Source: Bacteroidia bacterium (GTDB lineage: Bacteria > Bacteroidota > Bacteroidia > Flavobacteriales > Flavobacteriaceae). Taken from it: a stretch of 64,000 nt of DNA. Under the pieces are notes generated by a model, which saw nothing but the letters and a program-made list of their open reading frames with translations, did not search any database and was not told the DNA's origin. This document shows positions 61,771 through 64,000 of the stretch, piece after piece. The stretch is from positions 62,001-126,000 of the forward strand of contig JAUIJA010000003.1 of assembly GCA_030431055.1 (NCBI GenBank), in the 5' to 3' direction. Within the stretch, counting starts at the first letter, position 1. The number at the start of each line of letters is the position of its first letter. A program made the position numbers and the translations under genes.

Positions 61771-64000
61771 TTGACACTTCAAAAAGCAAGCCAAACTTTT
61801 ACAAAAATAGTATTAATAGTATTGCATAACAAGTTATTTTATATCGTTTTATCAGCAATTTTGCTAACAATCGGAAATCAGTTTTCTTATTCTCAAGAAA
61901 TTAAAGGTGCTGATACACTTCGATTAAATTCAAAACCTACTATTAATGATACAGAAATTGACTCTTTAAAAATAGATATCGCAGAAACTTCTGAAGTTGA
62001 AAACGATTCTATTGTAAATGATTCTATTAAACCTAAAAAGAATTTGCTTGACGGAATTGTTAAACGAAAAGCAAAAGATTACGAGAAACTTGACCAAAAG
62101 AAAAAACAGCTTACTTTATATAATGAAGCAGAACTATATTATACTGATATCGAATTAAAATCAGGTATAATAGTTTTAGATTATGAAAAAAATGAAGTAT
62201 ATGCTGGTCGTTTAAAAGATAGTTTAGGAAATTATATTCAATATCCTGTTTTTAAACAAGGAAGTAATGTAATTGAACCCGATTCTATTCGTTTTAATTT
62301 CAAAACAAAAAAAGCGCTGGTTTGGAACTCAAGAACAAAACAGGGCGATTTAAATATTAAAGCAGAAGTTTCTAAAAGGGAAAATGATTCGGTTTATTTT
62401 CTTAAAAATGCTAGAATAACAACCTCAAAAAACATCGATGATCCTGAATATTATTTTTTAGTTAGAAAAGTAAAATTTGTTCCAAAAAAGAAAGTTGTTG
62501 CAGGATTAACTAATATGGTAATTGCAGATGTTCCTACTCCATTAGGTTTACCTTTTGCTTATTTTCCTATGACTGAAGAAAGTACATCTGGTTTTATCAT
62601 TCCTACTCCTGGACAATCAAACCAACAAGGTTATTTTCTACAAAACGGAGGTTATTATTTTGCTTTAAGCGATTATTATGATTTAGCATTACTTGGAGAT
62701 TATTATACAAATGGAAGTTACGGATTACGTGCCGAAAGTAGCTACGCTAAAAGATATAAATTTAATGGTAGAGTTAATTTTAGATTTGAAAACAACATTC
62801 AAGGAGAAAGAGGATTTCCAGATTATGTAAAGTCTAGACAATACAACATTCAATGGAGTCATAACCAAGATTCTAAAGCTTCAGCTAACTCTAGATTTTC
62901 TGCTTCTGTAAACTTAGGTAGTAGTCAATATTTCAGACAATCTGTTAATCTGTATAATGTAAGTTCAAGTTTAAATAACAATATGAGTTCATCGATTTCA
63001 TATCAACATACTTTTCCTACTGAACCTCAAATAAATTTTTCTCTTTCTGCAACTCATAATCAAAACACAAATACCGAGTTAATTAATATGACATTGCCTA
63101 CACTTCAGGCAAGTGTTGGTAGAATATTTCCTTTTGCTCCAAAAGATGGAATTAAAAAAGGCTTTATTAAAAATATTAATTTTCAATACAATTTAAGAGG
63201 CGAAAATAGAATCTCAACAGCCGATTCTTTATTTTTTAAACCACAAATGTTTAGAGATGCTAAAACTGGATTTCAGCATTCTATTCCTATTAGTACAAAT
63301 TTTAAAGTATTTAAATACTTTAGTGTTACAACAAGTGCTAACTATAATGAAGTTTGGACATTAAATACTGTAAACAAATATTTCGACACAACTGAAAATA
63401 AAGTGGTAACAGAAGACCAAAACAATTTTGATGCTTTTAGAACCTATAATTTTTCGGCTGGAATAGGTACTACTATTTATGGAACTTTTGAGTTTGGTGA
63501 AGATAAAAAAATTCAAGCTATTCGACACGTAATGCGTCCAAATGTTTCATATAGCTACACTCCTAGTTTTGACCAGTATTATGACACCTATGCAATAGAT
63601 GCTACTGGAAACACAATGCAAGAATACACACGTTTTGAAAATAGTATTTTTGGCGCGCCTGGAAGAAATTATGCACAAAATTTAGGTTTTTCATTAAGTA
63701 ATACATTTGAAGCTAAAGTAACTGATAATAAAAGTGAAACTGATGAGCCAAAAAAAGTAATGCTTTTAAACAACTTAAACTTTTCTTCTAGTTACAATTT
63801 AGCCGCAGACTCTTTAGCTTTAGCCCCTTTGAGAATGAGTGGTGGAACTCAGCTTTTTAAACAAAAAATGAATGTGAATTTTGCTGCTACTTTAGACCCT
63901 TATGCCATAGATAATTCAGGAAGAAGAATTGATGTTTTCAATATTGATAATGGCGGAAGTTTATTTAGAATGACTAGTGCTAATATGACAATAAATTATG
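61771..64000 (+). CDS. LPS assembly outer-membrane protein LptD-like, N-terminal part
   Basis: The frame is open from a TTG at 61771 to the right edge (743 codons) and continues beyond. A TTG at 61825 is a second possible start and would give a typical signal peptide HNKLFYIVLSAILLTIGNQFSYSQ. An OstA/LptD N-terminal domain follows (YYTDIELKSGIIVLDYEKNEVYAG), then FYPMTEEST-like and beta-barrel strands rich in aromatic residues (GYYFALSDYYDLALLGDYYTNG, YSYTPSFDQYYDTYA). It inserts LPS in the outer membrane. A -7-like TATTTTTG lies at 61744-61751. Only the N-terminal portion is visible. Confidence 0.85.
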   Translation, partial: MTLQKASQTFTKIVLIVLHNKLFYIVLSAILLTIGNQFSYSQEIKGADTLRLNSKPTINDTEIDSLKIDIAETSEVENDSIVNDSIKPKKNLLDGIVKRKAKDYEKLDQKKKQLTLYNEAELYYTDIELKSGIIVLDYEKNEVYAGRLKDSLGNYIQYPVFKQGSNVIEPDSIRFNFKTKKALVWNSRTKQGDLNIKAEVSKRENDSVYFLKNARITTSKNIDDPEYYFLVRKVKFVPKKKVVAGLTNMVIADVPTPLGLPFAYFPMTEESTSGFIIPTPGQSNQQGYFLQNGGYYFALSDYYDLALLGDYYTNGSYGLRAESSYAKRYKFNGRVNFRFENNIQGERGFPDYVKSRQYNIQWSHNQDSKASANSRFSASVNLGSSQYFRQSVNLYNVSSSLNNNMSSSISYQHTFPTEPQINFSLSATHNQNTNTELINMTLPTLQASVGRIFPFAPKDGIKKGFIKNINFQYNLRGENRISTADSLFFKPQMFRDAKTGFQHSIPISTNFKVFKYFSVTTSANYNEVWTLNTVNKYFDTTENKVVTEDQNNFDAFRTYNFSAGIGTTIYGTFEFGEDKKIQAIRHVMRPNVSYSYTPSFDQYYDTYAIDATGNTMQEYTRFENSIFGAPGRNYAQNLGFSLSNTFEAKVTDNKSETDEPKKVMLLNNLNFSSSYNLAADSLALAPLRMSGGTQLFKQKMNVNFAATLDPYAIDNSGRRIDVFNIDNGGSLFRMTSANMTINY

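Overview
The window is a low-GC bacterial chromosome segment from a member of the Flavobacteriaceae, most likely Flavobacterium or a close relative. The evidence is the gene content (T9SS C-terminal sorting domain, BshA, a gene pairing a deoxyhypusine-synthase-like protein with arginine decarboxylase, a fused alpha/beta 2-oxoacid dehydrogenase E1, OmpA with TSP3 repeats, LptD), the A/T-rich codon use, and several -7 boxes of the TAnnTTTG type typical of Bacteroidetes promoters.

Layout. 1-9.1 kb: tail of kdsB, a membrane protein, a spermidine-synthase-like methyltransferase, a PlsC-type acyltransferase, an XRE regulator divergent from an M14 peptidase across an array of TTTACA-TGTAAA palindromes, an Lrp regulator, a DinB protein, the deoxyhypusine-synthase-like/arginine decarboxylase pair, and aroB. 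9.2-17.7 kb: proline dehydrogenase followed by a complete histidine operon, hisG-D-C-B-H-A-F-IE. The operon has a His-rich leader peptide and attenuator, and it is bracketed by a 44-bp direct repeat of the proline dehydrogenase 3' end. 17.7-24.1 kb: housekeeping and envelope genes (OmpA, thioesterase, MscS-like channel, small membrane proteins).

24.15-30.11 kb: a compact accessory element whose repeat-to-repeat length is 5,927 bp, bounded by two dif-like (XerC/XerD) sites. It encodes an HUH rolling-circle replication initiator, an HNH endonuclease, a DUF5675 protein, small membrane peptides and two tandem paralogous 227-residue proteins. It also has a 1.7-kb intergenic region full of hairpins and repeats. 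It has no integrase, no recognisable microvirus VP1, no Zot-type ATPase and no tail genes. It is best read as an integrated ssDNA-phage-like replicon (or a satellite of one) that uses the host Xer machinery, and it marks this window as near the chromosome dimer-resolution site. This is the main candidate for something undescribed.

30.1-64 kb: a CBS/nucleotidyltransferase protein paired with a DEDD exonuclease homologue that has lost catalytic residues, a decayed membrane-protein gene, acs, a fused 2-oxoacid dehydrogenase E1, a 2OG-Fe(II) oxygenase, SUI1, a nucleoside phosphorylase, a substrate-binding protein, a transglutaminase-like membrane protein, nhaA, ung divergent from mutS2, a T9SS cargo protein, aroC, an LpxH-like phosphoesterase, lipoproteins, bshA and a GH3/beta-lactamase fusion. 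It ends with a minus-strand cluster (Fe-S proteins, MlaD, amidase) divergent from a partial lptD. I saw no rRNA, tRNA or CRISPR array.
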